A stretch of DNA of 64,000 nt from positions 75,001 through 139,000 of the forward strand of contig JAUTXW010001345.1 of assembly GCA_030620095.1 (NCBI GenBank). The letters are read 5' to 3'. Within the stretch, counting starts at the first letter, position 1; each line of letters starts with the position of its first letter. This document shows positions 11,833 to 22,830 of this stretch, piece by piece. Origin of the DNA: Kuschelorhynchus macadamiae (lineage: Eukaryota; Arthropoda; Insecta; Coleoptera; Curculionidae). A model generated the notes under the pieces. The model saw only the letters and a program-made list of their open reading frames with translations, was not told where the DNA came from and searched no databases. Position numbers and translations under genes: made by a program.

Positions 11833-12691
11833 TAGAGATGTGTAACTCAGGAATGAGCTGGCTCAAAGAATCAGCTCAGTAAAGTGAATCACTGAAGCAG
11901 CTCCGTGTTACAGATCTTTTTCGATTCTGACTCGCCTCTCACTTATAGCGTAACGGAGCGGGACTTGCGACGATGAAGAGCCGGAGAGTCACAGGCCGAA
12001 TCGAATTGCATTGCAATATGTGCGGTTTGTTACATTCTCGATGCGGCGCGACTTAGCGGTCTTAACTTTTTAGGTTTTATCTTTTTATTTCGGCTCTTTA
12101 GATGTAAAATAAATATAAATATAAATATTAGGTATGGTTACGCATACAAAATAAGACAATTTACTATTTAAGAAAATAATGTATGTTGAAAAATGCAATA
12201 AACTTAAATATTATTTATTTTAGCATTATGGAAAAGAACATTGATGACTTTTTTTCTGCAATATAATGAAGTCATCTTTAATATTAATTATTCAGATATC
12301 TATAAGTTTAAATATCTATCTTAAACGAAATAAATAAGAGCTTAATTTATTTAATAAACCTCCAACAGAAATTCTGCATAGTCAGACTGTATGTATGTAT
12401 AACGCTAAAAATTAAAACACTAAAGTTGACCAATTCGTCGCGGTGATTCTTCGCCGTACTAGCCGAGCACGACATCCCATCCATTGTCCTTTATAACTAC
12501 GAGCCGCCAGGGTGGCAGAACCGTGTTCCGGGAGTCAATTCATGAGTTAGGAGCCTTGTCAAAAGACGTTAGGAGTGTATTTCGCTCCTTCGTTTCGCAG
12601 CTGAGTTGAGCCTACTCAGTGAGATAACCCAGTAAAGTGAGTCAGAGTCAGTGAAGGGCATCATTCAAATGAGTTACATGTCCCATCTCTA
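11833..12691. mobile_element. hAT-type MITE with perfect 8-bp target duplication
   Basis: An 859-bp element flanked by GTGCTTAT at 11825-11832 and 12692-12699. Termini are inverted TAGAGATG with further matches (TAACTCA) just inside. The interior has no long frame, is relatively GC-rich, and repeats GAGTCAG/CAGCTC-like words. TSD length and terminus form fit hAT. It sits inside a foldback monomer, so it is younger than the array. Confidence 0.85.
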
Positions 12692-13617
12692 GTGCTTATC
12701 CAATTTATCACAAATTTTGCACAAAAATCAATTATTATGTAGGAATCAACTGGTTAAATTTTGGTACGAATCCAAGATGGCAGAACAAAATGGCGGTTTA
12801 ATAAAATATTTAAAAATTCAGCCTAAAAAAACTACTTAATGAACTCATTTCAAATTGTGTGCCATGGCTAATTGTAGTATAGAGATGAACTAGTAAAAGT
12901 GAGGTACTAATTTAAGATGGCGGAACAAAATGGCGGCCAAATAGAACTTTTGTAACCTGAAAAAGTCACCTTCTCAGGTTTTACATCTGATGTCGGTTTG
13001 TCTGTCTGTCAGTTCGCGGCATAGCTTAAAAAGTACTCAACAGATTGACTTCAAATTTTAGTCAAAAATTAGGGCCCATATGAGGATGGCCTGGAAATAT
13101 TTTGGTTAAAATCCAATATGCGGAAACAAGATGGCGACCAGTGAAACGTTAAAGAAATTATTACAAAAAAAAACAAAACATCCTGTGATCTCAAATTTTG
13201 TTCAAAAATCAAGTATTATGCAAGAATGAACTGGTAAAATTTTGGTACGAATCCAAGATACCGGAACCCAATGGAGGTTTAATAAAATATTTAAACATTG
13301 AGCCTGAAAAAACTACTTAATGAATGAAACATTCCAGGCGTGGGAAAACGTGGGTAGCTTCTTATAGTTTCGTCACACATTAATATAGATAACGCGAAAC
13401 GGCGCGCAAATCATCACATAACCTCCATTTGGGCGGAGAATCTATCAACTCAGCAGCGTTGGGTCGGTCGGAGACTAGCATTATTGTTTCAGACGTAGTC
13501 GTGTACAGTGGCGGCGTTTTTAATTCTCCAAACCGCCGGCCGCCGAATTAAAGTATACATTAAATTTAAATATTTAAAGACTCTATTGGATATTATTATA
13601 AAAAATAATATCAAAAT

Positions 13618-13731
13618 ATGAACACTTCTAGAAAAGTCAGTGGTATGGTGTGTGCTGCCAAACAATGCAAAATTATAAGCTACAAATCATTTCATAGCTT
13701 TTTTAGATTTCCCAAGGATATAAGAAAATAA
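13618..13731 (+). pseudogene. truncated THAP-domain ORF (37 aa) inside the foldback arm
   Basis: The frame has 'MVCAAKQCKIISYKSFHSF' followed by 'FRFPKDIRK' and a stop. The C-x4-C pair, the Ser-Phe-His stretch and the FPKD motif are the N-terminal half of a THAP zinc finger (C2CH), a DNA-binding domain of P-element transposases and of host proteins. The second Cys and His, expected 35-50 residues later, are missing. The ~750-bp segment around it (13,340-14,095) is non-monomer sequence with a GC-rich start, so it may be a captured promoter plus first exon or a remnant of a P-superfamily transposase gene. Confidence 0.55.
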
Positions 13732-15060
13732 GCTTTTTTTTTTAAATTTTATATAGTTTCCGACATATAATAACAGTTTGTAAAAACTTTAAGACAGATG
13801 CTAAAACAGCTCTAAATACGCTATAGCCTATATAAGCCTAATATACTAATTCATATTTTAAATACAACGAAATAAACTTCGTTACTAATTGTGTATGTGT
13901 TTTGGGAGACCCTGACAACAGAAGTGAATTTGTGGAAATTACAGACAAAATAGCGATCGAACGATCGATATGCGAAGTAAGTGAAAACGTTCACATACCA
14001 TTTTTTCCGTGGCATTGCGTTATTAAATGTAGGGATTTTTCGAGATCGCGATTTTAATCCCGGGATGTTCAAAACTGTAAACTGATTTCGAGATTCCGAT
14101 ATTGAAAACCTTAATTGCAGAAATTATTTTTTCATTTAATATCTGTCTATATCGGTCTGACTGCCTGAAGTTCGCCGCGTAGCTAAAAAATTACTTACCC
14201 AATTTACTTCAAATTTTGGTCAAAAATTAAGGGTCATATGGGGATGACCTGCTAAAAATTTGGTAAAAATCCAATAAGGCAAAATAAAATGGCGGCATAG
14301 TGAAATGTTAAAAAAATATTACTAAAAAACTGTTTATCCAATTTATCTCAAATTATACACAAAATTTAAGTATTATGTAGGAATCAACTTTTGCAATTTT
14401 GGTACGAATCCAAGATGGCGGCTTAATAAATGATTTAAAAATTCAGCCTGAAAACACTTTTTAATAGATTTATTTCAAATTGTGTGCAATAATTAACTGT
14501 GGTATAGAGATGAACTAGTAAAACTGTGGTACTAATTCAAGCTGGCGGAATAAAAGGGCGATTATATTAAATGTTTGTAATCGTGAAAAAAATTACCCTC
14601 TCAGGTTTTACATATCTTCACGTTTTAGCGTTCCTAGTAATATTTGGTACGAGACTTTAGGTAGCAAAACAAAATGGCGGCCTAATAAAATATTTAAAAA
14701 ATCAGCCTGAAAAAATTACTAATTAGATTAATTTCAAATTTTGTGCAAGCATTAAGTATAATATAAAGACAAATTGGAAAGGTTGAAGTACGAATTGCAG
14801 ACGGCGCGGCGGAACAAAATGGCGGCCAAATAAAATTTTGGTTTAAAATGGAGGGTGTCTATGTAAAAACTACTTGTTGAATTGATTTTAAAATATGCCT
14901 AAAAATCAAGTGTGGCATAAGTAGAAACCGGTAAAATATATACAGATACAATATATATGTGTTGCTAAATGACTATGCTTTGAGCTAAATTGATTCACAC
15001 TTCTCTATTCCTAATAAATGAACAATTCATAACGAGAAAAATTCCGGGTAAAGGAAATTT

Positions 15061-17599
15061 ACCGATTTTTAAATTATTATTTGCATGTCATCTAAATACG
15101 TATTGTAAAATTTTCATTCATTGGTTTAAATTTTGTTTTCAACAAGCTTTTGTCAGTAACGCACTAAAAAGTACAAAATAATATAATGTTGTCGAAATAA
15201 ATTAAACGTACATGCTTCTCAAAGAAACGAAAAAGCGAATCACACTTGTTTGCATAGTCATTGAACATAATATATTTTAAGAAAATTACATCATTCTGTA
15301 CTTTTAGTGCGTTACTGACAAAAGCGTGTTCTCTAGGTATTTCAAACTATAATTTTTTATGGAACCGAGGATTACATATGGTTCTATTTATTGCCTTGTT
15401 TATTTAGCAGTCGTGCTCGCATTGATAGCATAAAATATGTTTGTCATGTTTGCATTAAAACTATTATTTTATATCTAATCTCAGAGCAAGAAACTGGGTC
15501 ATGGCTTGCAACAGAGAAGATCTTTTAGATAAAATAAACGATCCGCATAAAAATTTTTATATAGCTTACACCGTATCAGCCTCTTACTTATTTACGGATA
15601 TTACAAAAAATATAAATGAACAGAAAAATTGAATTTGCTGACCACAAAACTGTGAAAATCAGAAACATAATATTCCATTTTTGTGATGTGAGAGAGTATA
15701 ATAGTATATAATATTTACGTTATTTACAGGCACGCCAATGACAGAAATGAAATGAATATAACATGTGCTAAAACCCTTTCTACATGATAGTAAAACACAA
15801 GTTCAGCTATATAGCTAATCTAACAATAATATTAAATTTTTACCTTGCCCTTATTCTTTCATAAATCTATTAAAACTCAAACCATTCTGTACGTGCATAA
15901 CTACTATGTATACACAAATTTGTCAATATAAATATATTAAACTTGGTTAAACATTAGTCACAAAATATTTTAATAAGGTACTGCTCAGAATAGATAAAAA
16001 TATTTCGAGTACATCTCTGAGTTCTCCGCCCAGCTAATGGGGTTCGATTAAACACGTTTATGAATGAAAATTTCGGGAGTGCGGTATCTGATTGGTTATT
16101 ATTCTGTGGTTTCGTCAAACTTAAAATTCAAGTTTTTCTCCTGACTTCCTTCTCTAAAAATTCATGCAGATATTTTTGTATAGAATCAAGAAAAATCAGT
16201 TGTTGTAAAATCTACATGAGATAAACTTTCCAAAAATGTATAATAGTGCGTATCTGTTTAAAAAATCCAATAAAATATTTACTTCTAAAATAAGATATAA
16301 AAAGACTCGAATTGTCCACATGTCTCAGCAATCTTCATTTAACATTAAAACAAGTAAATGTCTTAGTTATATTTTGTAAAATATCTCCATTATATTAAAG
16401 TTTAATATGCATACTAGTAAATCAAATGAACAAAACTCCTTAGCAGATTAGCAGAATGCATTGTTGATATGCCTTTGTTATTCCATTTTCCATTGTGCAT
16501 CGCTCACACATCACACAGGGATCTGTTATATAGGTATTTTGCTTACCTGCACATTGAAGTACGCTACTGTTCCACAGTAATCTCAGAAGCCGTATTAAGC
16601 AAGTATATTACCGAAACTGGGCAGGAAAGTTGTAGTTTCGTTGTTGCAATTTGGCTTGTGTTGAAACGTTCGGAAAGTCTTAAATTTAGCCGCGCCTTAG
16701 CTCGTCTGACATAAAATAGTCAAAAGTTTAAATTTAATTTCTCGTTTCGAAGTTCTGCAACGAGCGCATTAATAAAACTTTATCTTATCTCTCGTATATG
16801 TAGGCATTCCAGTTTCCGAGAAAATAAATTTAATGCTCTTTTAGGTGCATGGTGTGTGCATAAGTGGTCATATTCGGTATTCGGGGCCTCGTGTACGTAA
16901 AATTCATATTTCTGACTGTATCAGTAATTCTTTATTCTGTTCAGTCTTCGTTTCTTAAATCGTGCAAAGAATGGACTTTTTTTAGTACTGTAACTCAAAT
17001 CTGTAAATGGGCATTTCACAGTTCTGAATGCGAAATGGTTTTCTACCAACAATTCTAAAATTTTAGTATGCTGTTGGGTAAGTTAAAAGAAGACTTATTG
17101 CTGCGCCAATGTTCTTGCTCTACTGGATGTATCCCAAAAATTGTACCAAAAATTATTAACACAGACATTCAAAAAATATTCATAGTATATGTTAGTGCAA
17201 TATAGCAGTGGTCAAATGTTTCATGCATTTTAGGGTCACGTGATACTGAATGTCCGTCGATTAGTCGGTGTGAGTGGCATACCTCAAAAACTACAAATCC
17301 GGTTATAGAGGTAAATTGATAAAATTGTGATGCGAAACGATTATTGACAAACAAAATGACAGCATATTAAAAAAATATGTTTAAAATACAATTGTTAAAT
17401 TAAACAATTGGCCTATAATTATGACTAAAATCAAGTGAAATACAGGGCTGAACTAGTAAAATTTGTATAAAATGATTGACAACATTCCACTCTATGCAAA
17501 TCTTCTTTTTATCCCCTTCATTTAGACATAAAGACAATACAAATGAAGTCATCAAAATCAAATTATTATTTATGAAGTTAATTAAATAAAAACAAACTC
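15061..17599. other. central segment of the foldback-like structure
   Basis: Non-monomer sequence between the arms. Frames at 16,469-16,714 (81 aa) and 16,864-17,058 (64 aa) match nothing I know. A short patch at about 17,230-17,480 has monomer-like words in the direct, left-arm orientation ('ACAAAATGACAGC', 'CTGAACTAGTAAAATTT'). No transposase found. Confidence 0.45.
15147..15324. repeat. short inverted repeat, ~28-bp arms
   Basis: Positions 15147-15175 and 15297-15324 are inverted copies differing by one extra A; the shared core is 'GTCAGTAACGCACTAAAA'. The ~120-bp loop has no feature. It could be a small MITE or the cruciform at the inner edge of the foldback arm. Confidence 0.7.
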
Positions 17600-19340
17600 T
17601 AAATAAATAGAATAAAAAACGGTAAATTTCCTTTACCAGGAACTTCTCTCGTTATGAATCTTTCCTTTTATTAGGAATAGTGAAATGTGGCCACATTTAG
17701 TTCAGTACATAGTCATTTATTAACACACATATATATATATATATATATACTGACTTTTAAAACATTTTTATTCGTCGCCATTTTGTATGATCATATGCTA
17801 AGACACGCTTGATTTTTGGGCATAATTTAAAATAAATTCAACAAGTAGTTTTTATATTAACACACACTGCCATTTTGTTAGGCCATGGTGAATTCGTACC
17901 AGTTTAACCCTACATCACATTTAATTGTTCTGCAGAATAAGATTTTTATACGTTGATTTTTTTAAAAATTTATTTGACCGCCATTTTATTCCCCTATCGT
18001 AAATTGGTACCAGCATTACCAGTTTATCTCTATATCACACTTAATGCTTGCACAATATTTGAAATTAATCTAATAAGTATTATTTTCAGGCTGATTTTTT
18101 AATATTTTAATAGGCCGCCATTTTGTTTTGTTATCTTATATTTATACCAAAATGTTACCAGTTCATCCCTATATAACACTTGATCTGTATGCAAAATTTT
18201 AGGTAAATTGGATAATTACTTTTTTCAGTAATAATTTTTTTAACGTTTCACTAGGCTGCCATCTCATTCCGGTATATTGGATGTGTATCAAAATATTACC
18301 AAGTCATCCCCATATGACCCTTAATTTTTTACCAAAATTTGAAATCCCTCTGATAGGTAGTTTTTAAGCTATGCCGTTAACTGACAGACAGACAGACAAA
18401 CCGACAGAATTTATAAAACATATTTTTTTGGCATCTAGGAACGCTAAAACCTGAAGATATGGAAAACTTGAGAAGATGATTTTTTCACGATTACAAATAT
18501 TATATTTATCCCTCATTTTGTTCTGTCATCTTGAATTAATTCTACAGATTTACTAGTTCATCTGTATACTATAATTATTTATGGCAAATAATTCGAAATT
18601 AGTACATTAAGTAGTTTTTCAGACTGAATTTTTAAATAATTTACAAAATGGCAGCTTACATTTTGTTTCATCGTCTTGAATACGTATCAAAACTTTATCA
18701 GTTGATTCCTACATAATAGTTGATTTCTATTATGTGAATCTTTGAGATAAATTGCATATGTAGTTTTTTAGTAATTATTGTTTTAACATTTTACTAGGTC
18801 GCCATTTTGTTTTGCCATATTGGATTTTTACCAAAATTTAAAGATCATACCAATATGATCTTTAATTTTTGACAAAAATTTGAAGACAATCGGGTAAGTA
18901 GTTTTTAAGCTATGCCGTAAACTGGCAGATAGCCACACAAACTGACAGACGGACCGACGGAATTGATAAAACATACTTTTTGGTATCTAGGGACGACGAA
19001 TCGTCAAGATATGTAAAAAGTAAGAGGGTGATTTTTTCACGTTTACAAATATTTCATTTAGGCGCCATTTTGTTCGGCCATCTTGGATTTGTATCAGTTG
19101 ACTCCTATATAATACTCGATTTTTGTGCAAAATTTGAGATAAATTAGATAAGTAGTTTTTTAGCAATAATTTTTTTAACATTGCTCTAGGCGGCCATTTT
19201 GTTTTGCCTTATTGGATTTTTACCAATTTTCATACAAAATTTGAAATCAATCGCGTAGGTAGTTTTTAAGCTATGTCGTGAACTAACAGACAGATAGACG
19301 GACACCACGGAATTGTTAAAACATATTTTTGCACTACGTA
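17600..19340. repeat. right arm of the foldback-like structure (inverted monomers)
   Basis: The same monomer family as 11.6-15.1 kb in reverse orientation: 'GGCCGCCATTTTG' at ~18,113, similar blocks near 17,985, 18,255, 18,805, 19,061 and 19,190, and GACA-rich blocks near 18,380, 18,925 and 19,290. The inner edge (17,620-17,745) is the inverted counterpart of 14,940-15,060, including 'GGTAAATTTCCTTTACC', 'CGTTATGAAT' and a short (AT)n at 17,727-17,749. The GACA blocks are spaced ~545 bp (then ~355 bp), suggesting a higher-order unit of several monomers. Confidence 0.75.
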
Positions 19341-19360
19341 CCGATAACACAGTTTATATG

Positions 19361-20906
19361 TACACGGTGGCCCAAAAGAATGTTCACATTTTTATTTTTT
19401 GAATAGAAAATTAATGAGATCCAATTGTTTTTTTTACAGGGTGTCCAGAAATAGTTCTTAGTGTAATCGAAGTTGCTTTCCGGTTGCTATTTTGTTATTT
19501 TTCAGACGATCGAAATGAAATTTGTTAGGTGTCTTGGGTTATTAGAATGACAATTTGTGCGATTTCCGGTTTGACCGAAAGTGACTCCAATTTCTATTTT
19601 TTAAATGGAACACCCTATATATTAAAAATCAACTCCATCCGCCATTTTGATATTTTGAGAACTATTTTTACTTTTCAATCTAGTGTGCCGTGCAGTGCCT
19701 TAAATTACTCTAACATACTTGAATAAGAGATGAATAGTAAAATTCGTTAATTTGTGTTACCGGGCTGCTCAAAATTGACAGAATCACTTTTTTTGAAATC
19801 ACTCGAAATTTTCAAATGGAAATATATCATTTTCATGCTACAGCTGAATGCACCTCTTTAATACGAATCTAACAAATATAAACACATTAGGTCAAATATT
19901 GGACAAACTGGTGGAACTTTAATTGAAAAATAACGAAATTAACACAAATCGAAATACCTATTCCTGAAATTTAGCCACCAGTCAAGTTTTTAAAATATCC
20001 TCCGTGGACAGACATCATTGCATTTTCTCACGCGAAAAACTTTTTCCACTACAGCATTTTGAAGCTCTCCAACAGCTAAGCTAGCAAATCCTCCTTGAAT
20101 ACAGTCTTGTAAAATTTCTAAAGATTCCGGGATGTGTGTTATTAACAATTTTTTTTATTGTGCCCCACAAAAAAAGTCGAATGGTGTCAGGTCCGGGGAA
20201 CGGGGATGCCACCGAACTTGTGCATTATTTGCGATAACACGTTGTCCGAACCTTTGCGGCAAATGATTAATCACTATTTACGCATTGTAGTGTGATCACC
20301 ATCCTGCTGAAAACAAATGTTTTGTTATTCTGCCAAAGTAAAATTCATAAAAAGATTTCTCTAAGTTTTCAAGATATCGCTTGCCTATTAAATGTCATTG
20401 AAAGAAGATCGATCCAATAATACGCAAGCTTAACATCTCAGCTCAAACATTCTCACCAAACCTCTCCTGGACCAGTTTCTGGTGTTTTGCCTATTGAATA
20501 TATGCCACTTTCAATATTGTATTCAGATGAGTCCCGGTTTACTCATCTGAATACAATATTGAAAGTGCTCAATTATTATTCCGATTATTAACCTGTAAAA
20601 ACCAGTAGTAGTCCAATCTTCTTTGTAAGTCGCCGACATATAGGTGTTGATGTATTTGATATTTGGCTATTTGTTTTCCATTTGTTTTGATTTAGACTTT
20701 CATGGCAATCTCGATGATATAAGGTTTTGAATATGATATTACCTGTGCCATGAGGTGAACGGAGGATATTTATAAAACTTCGCTAAATTTCAGGCATAGA
20801 TATTTCGATTTATGTTAAGCACTTGGAATTTATTTATTTTTCAATTAAAAGTCTTTATTTCCACTAGTTGCCCACTATTTGACCTAATGTGTTTATATTC
20901 GTTACT
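19361..20906 (-). pseudogene. degraded mariner (mariner 3) with transposase remnant
   Basis: The left end begins at TA 19361 with CACGGTGGCCCAAAAG. The segment 19,868-19,985 recurs inverted at about 20,760-20,906, with shared 'ATAAACACATTAGGTCAA'. Between them the minus strand reads transposase pieces: 'KRYLENLEKSFYEFYFG' (~20,400-20,340), then 'VRWHPRSPDLTPFDFFLWG' (~20,225-20,170), the third catalytic Asp box of mariner-type enzymes. Frameshifts and stops are frequent and the second Asp box is not clear. Clearly dead. Confidence 0.65.
20507..20566. repeat. perfect 26-bp hairpin with an 8-nt loop
   Basis: 20507-20532 and 20541-20566 are exact reverse complements; the loop is CCCGGTTT. The arm begins ACTTTCAATATTG and ends CAGATGAGT. 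It lies inside the mariner 3 transposase remnant, which is otherwise heavily mutated. Confidence 0.9.
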
Positions 20907-21078
20907 GTATATACTCTTTGACGTATTTACTCACATGTTGCTTTAAATCCTACCTCAAAGAGGTCTATCTATTAAAAACTAACGACACTAAAAGTATAAA
21001 GCATTCTATATATTTTTTATTATTTGCGATTTTAAGAATTTTTCAATTAATAATAATAGTAATCATAATAATAATAGT

Positions 21079-22075
21079 AAGGAAACAAAGACAGCTTATT
21101 TGGCAGATATTGCTATACCCAACAATAACAACGTGTTGGATAAATATATTTCCTCACAAATCCTGACTCTGCCTTGTTTAAAAGACGCGATCAGTATCGT
21201 AATAACACAACGCGATATAACACCCGCCAAGCTAACAACTTCTCCCTGCCTATTCCCAGGACGGCCATGATTAGGCATTCTCTTATTTTTAATAGTCTAA
21301 AGATCTACAACCACTTGACGCTAAGCCTGAGAAATATTACTGACTTAAAATTATTCCAAAAATCAATTTCTAGACGTTTAGAACAAAAAGCATATTACAA
21401 TTTAGAGGAATACTTTTCTGACGAGTTGTAACGTTAAGGGTGGAACCCATTTTTTGTTACTGTATGCGAGCATGTTGTCTGCTATTCTATTATTGTCACA
21501 TTACCTGTTTGTTTGTTTTTTTACATGTTTTTAACCATGAGTTTATTTTGTTTTAGTTTTAGCTAGATCTAGAATGACTTTATACAACTTCTTTATGACT
21601 TTTGTATTTTGACTTAGGTGAGGATTTGTTCTTCTTTTGCTTTTATCTGCTTGGATGTTTGAATTTTATAACTTTTTAACCTCTTTCTTTGCAGCTTCGT
21701 CAACAAGATTACTCTTATGACAATAAAGCATATTTTGAGTTTAAGTTTTGAGTTTGAGTTTGAGATAAAGAGGCCAAAAATACGGTGCTAGCCATCGAGA
21801 TACAGCAGATATTGCGACTGTAAGGTTCATGTGGTACCGATCATCGTATCATCAACTGGACTAGCTACAAAAACACTAGAACAGAACTTAAAAATCATAA
21901 GACGGCATACTAACACGAAGAAGTCGATGAAAATCGACATCCAGAAGGCAGTCCTGCTCAGTACTTGCCACACAGTGAAAAAATTCTTACAGAACAACAC
22001 ATAGAACTAATAGAAACCAGCCCACTCCTTTTGAGGCATGCATCAGGGATAGGCTTGGAACCCAACATTTGTTGA
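21079..22075 (+). pseudogene. C-terminal fragments of an R4/R2-like LINE, split by another LINE
   Basis: The left piece (21,079-21,144) reads 'KETKTAYLADIAIPNNNN' followed by 'VLDK'. The right piece (21,770-22,075) continues 'EAKNTVLAIEIQQI' and 'VHVVPIIVSSTGLATKTLEQ', then 'DIQKAVLLSTCHTVKKFL'. This pattern is the post-RT tail of a LINE group I associate with the restriction-like-endonuclease lineages. The two pieces join in frame after removal of 21,145-21,763 and one GATAAA. The clade is tentative; the split is clear. Confidence 0.6.
21145..21763 (+). mobile_element. 5'-truncated Jockey/CR1-like LINE with (TTTGAG)n-like tail and 6-bp TSD
   Basis: A 619-bp insertion flanked by GATAAA at 21,139-21,144 and 21,764-21,769. 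It carries the end of ORF2: 'YNTRQANNFSLPIPRT', 'SLIFNSLKIYNHL' and 'KAYYNLEEYFSDEL', stopping at 21,431. The 3' UTR ends with an AATAAAGCATATTTTGAG-like signal and TTTGAG-type repeats. The RT and endonuclease were lost by 5' truncation at insertion, as usual for target-primed reverse transcription. Confidence 0.75.
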
Positions 22076-22090
22076 TTTGTCAATTTCGAT

Positions 22091-22830
22091 AATAATAATA
22101 ATAATACTTTTATTTCACCAATAAAGCAGATATACATGAAAAATATACCATCGGTAATTGGAGAGAACGTAAAATTAAGCTAAATATACCCTCTGATAAA
22201 GTACATCTTCAAAAAAGTTATAAGTACATGAAATTTGACTAGAAAAGAAAAAATGCGAAGATTAACTACACTAGGTACTTTCAAAAAGAAAAAAAACCAA
22301 CTTAAGAACTCTTAAACAGAATAAAAGTTACCCTCTACAAGATAGTTTTTTAGTTTGCTTCTAAAAGATCTGAGATTATCAGCATTTTTAATGTCATTAT
22401 CCAATTTATAAAAAAATCTACGTGCATTATACATTAGGTTTTTTTGAAAAAATGTGAATTTATGTACCCTTGGAAGCAGTAAAGTTTTGTTTCTAGTATT
22501 GTAGCTATATGAAGCATGATTGTCTTGAAGTTTTTTTATGATTTTGGTAGGATAAAACGCATACTTTAAATATGTAAAGTCTCGCCAAGGGCAATATTTT
22601 GAATTGTCTGAAATAGTTTCTACACGACTCTGTGCTTAAAAGACCACACATAATTTGTATTGCATACTTTTGAAGCAAAAATGCTCTTATCATATCCGAG
22701 CTTAAACCCCAATTTATAATACCGTATGATAAGTAAGAGTGTATATTAGAATAATATATTGACAACATAGCATTTTGACGAGAGTAATTTGATAATGTTC
22801 GATAGTGTTTTTTCAATTCTTTAAAAATTA
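22091..22830 (-). pseudogene. second 5'-truncated Jockey/CR1-like LINE copy with (ATT)n tail
   Basis: The minus strand encodes the same post-RT region as the copies at 21.1 and 34.7 kb: 'NIHSYLSYGIINWGL', 'RAFLLQKYAIQIMCGL' and 'CRNYFRQFKILPLARLYIF' (22,816-22,505), followed by further broken frames. The 3' end has an AATAAAAG-like signal and an ATT-repeat tail at 22,091-22,108. It begins ~15 bp from the end of the split R4-like fragment. Confidence 0.7.

Larger units (their letters stand above)
11640..15060. repeat. left arm of a foldback-like structure: diverged ~130-145-bp tandem monomers
   Basis: Array of diverged monomers, each with a block such as 'AAAATGGCGGCC', a spacer with 'ATCCAAGATGGC', and an A/T-rich segment. 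Successive ATGGCGG blocks lie 130-146 bp apart once insertions are discounted (about 11,783; 12,787; 12,927; 13,270; 14,286; 14,415; 14,671; 14,817). Higher-order units contain a GTCT-rich 'CTGTCTGTC...CGCGGCATAGCT' block (11,640; 12,995; 14,145). A hAT MITE (11,833-12,691) and a THAP-bearing segment (13,340-14,095) interrupt it. The innermost ~120 bp (14,940-15,060) match the inverted right arm. Confidence 0.75.

Noticed and set aside
16469..17058. Two 64-81-codon frames in the centre of the foldback structure, considered as transposase exons
   Set aside because: No P-type, hAT or DDE motif could be read in them; only length supports them.
11640..19340. Possible CRISPR-like array from regularly spaced repeats
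   Set aside because: Monomers are long, diverged and contiguous with no unique spacers, and the genome is eukaryotic.
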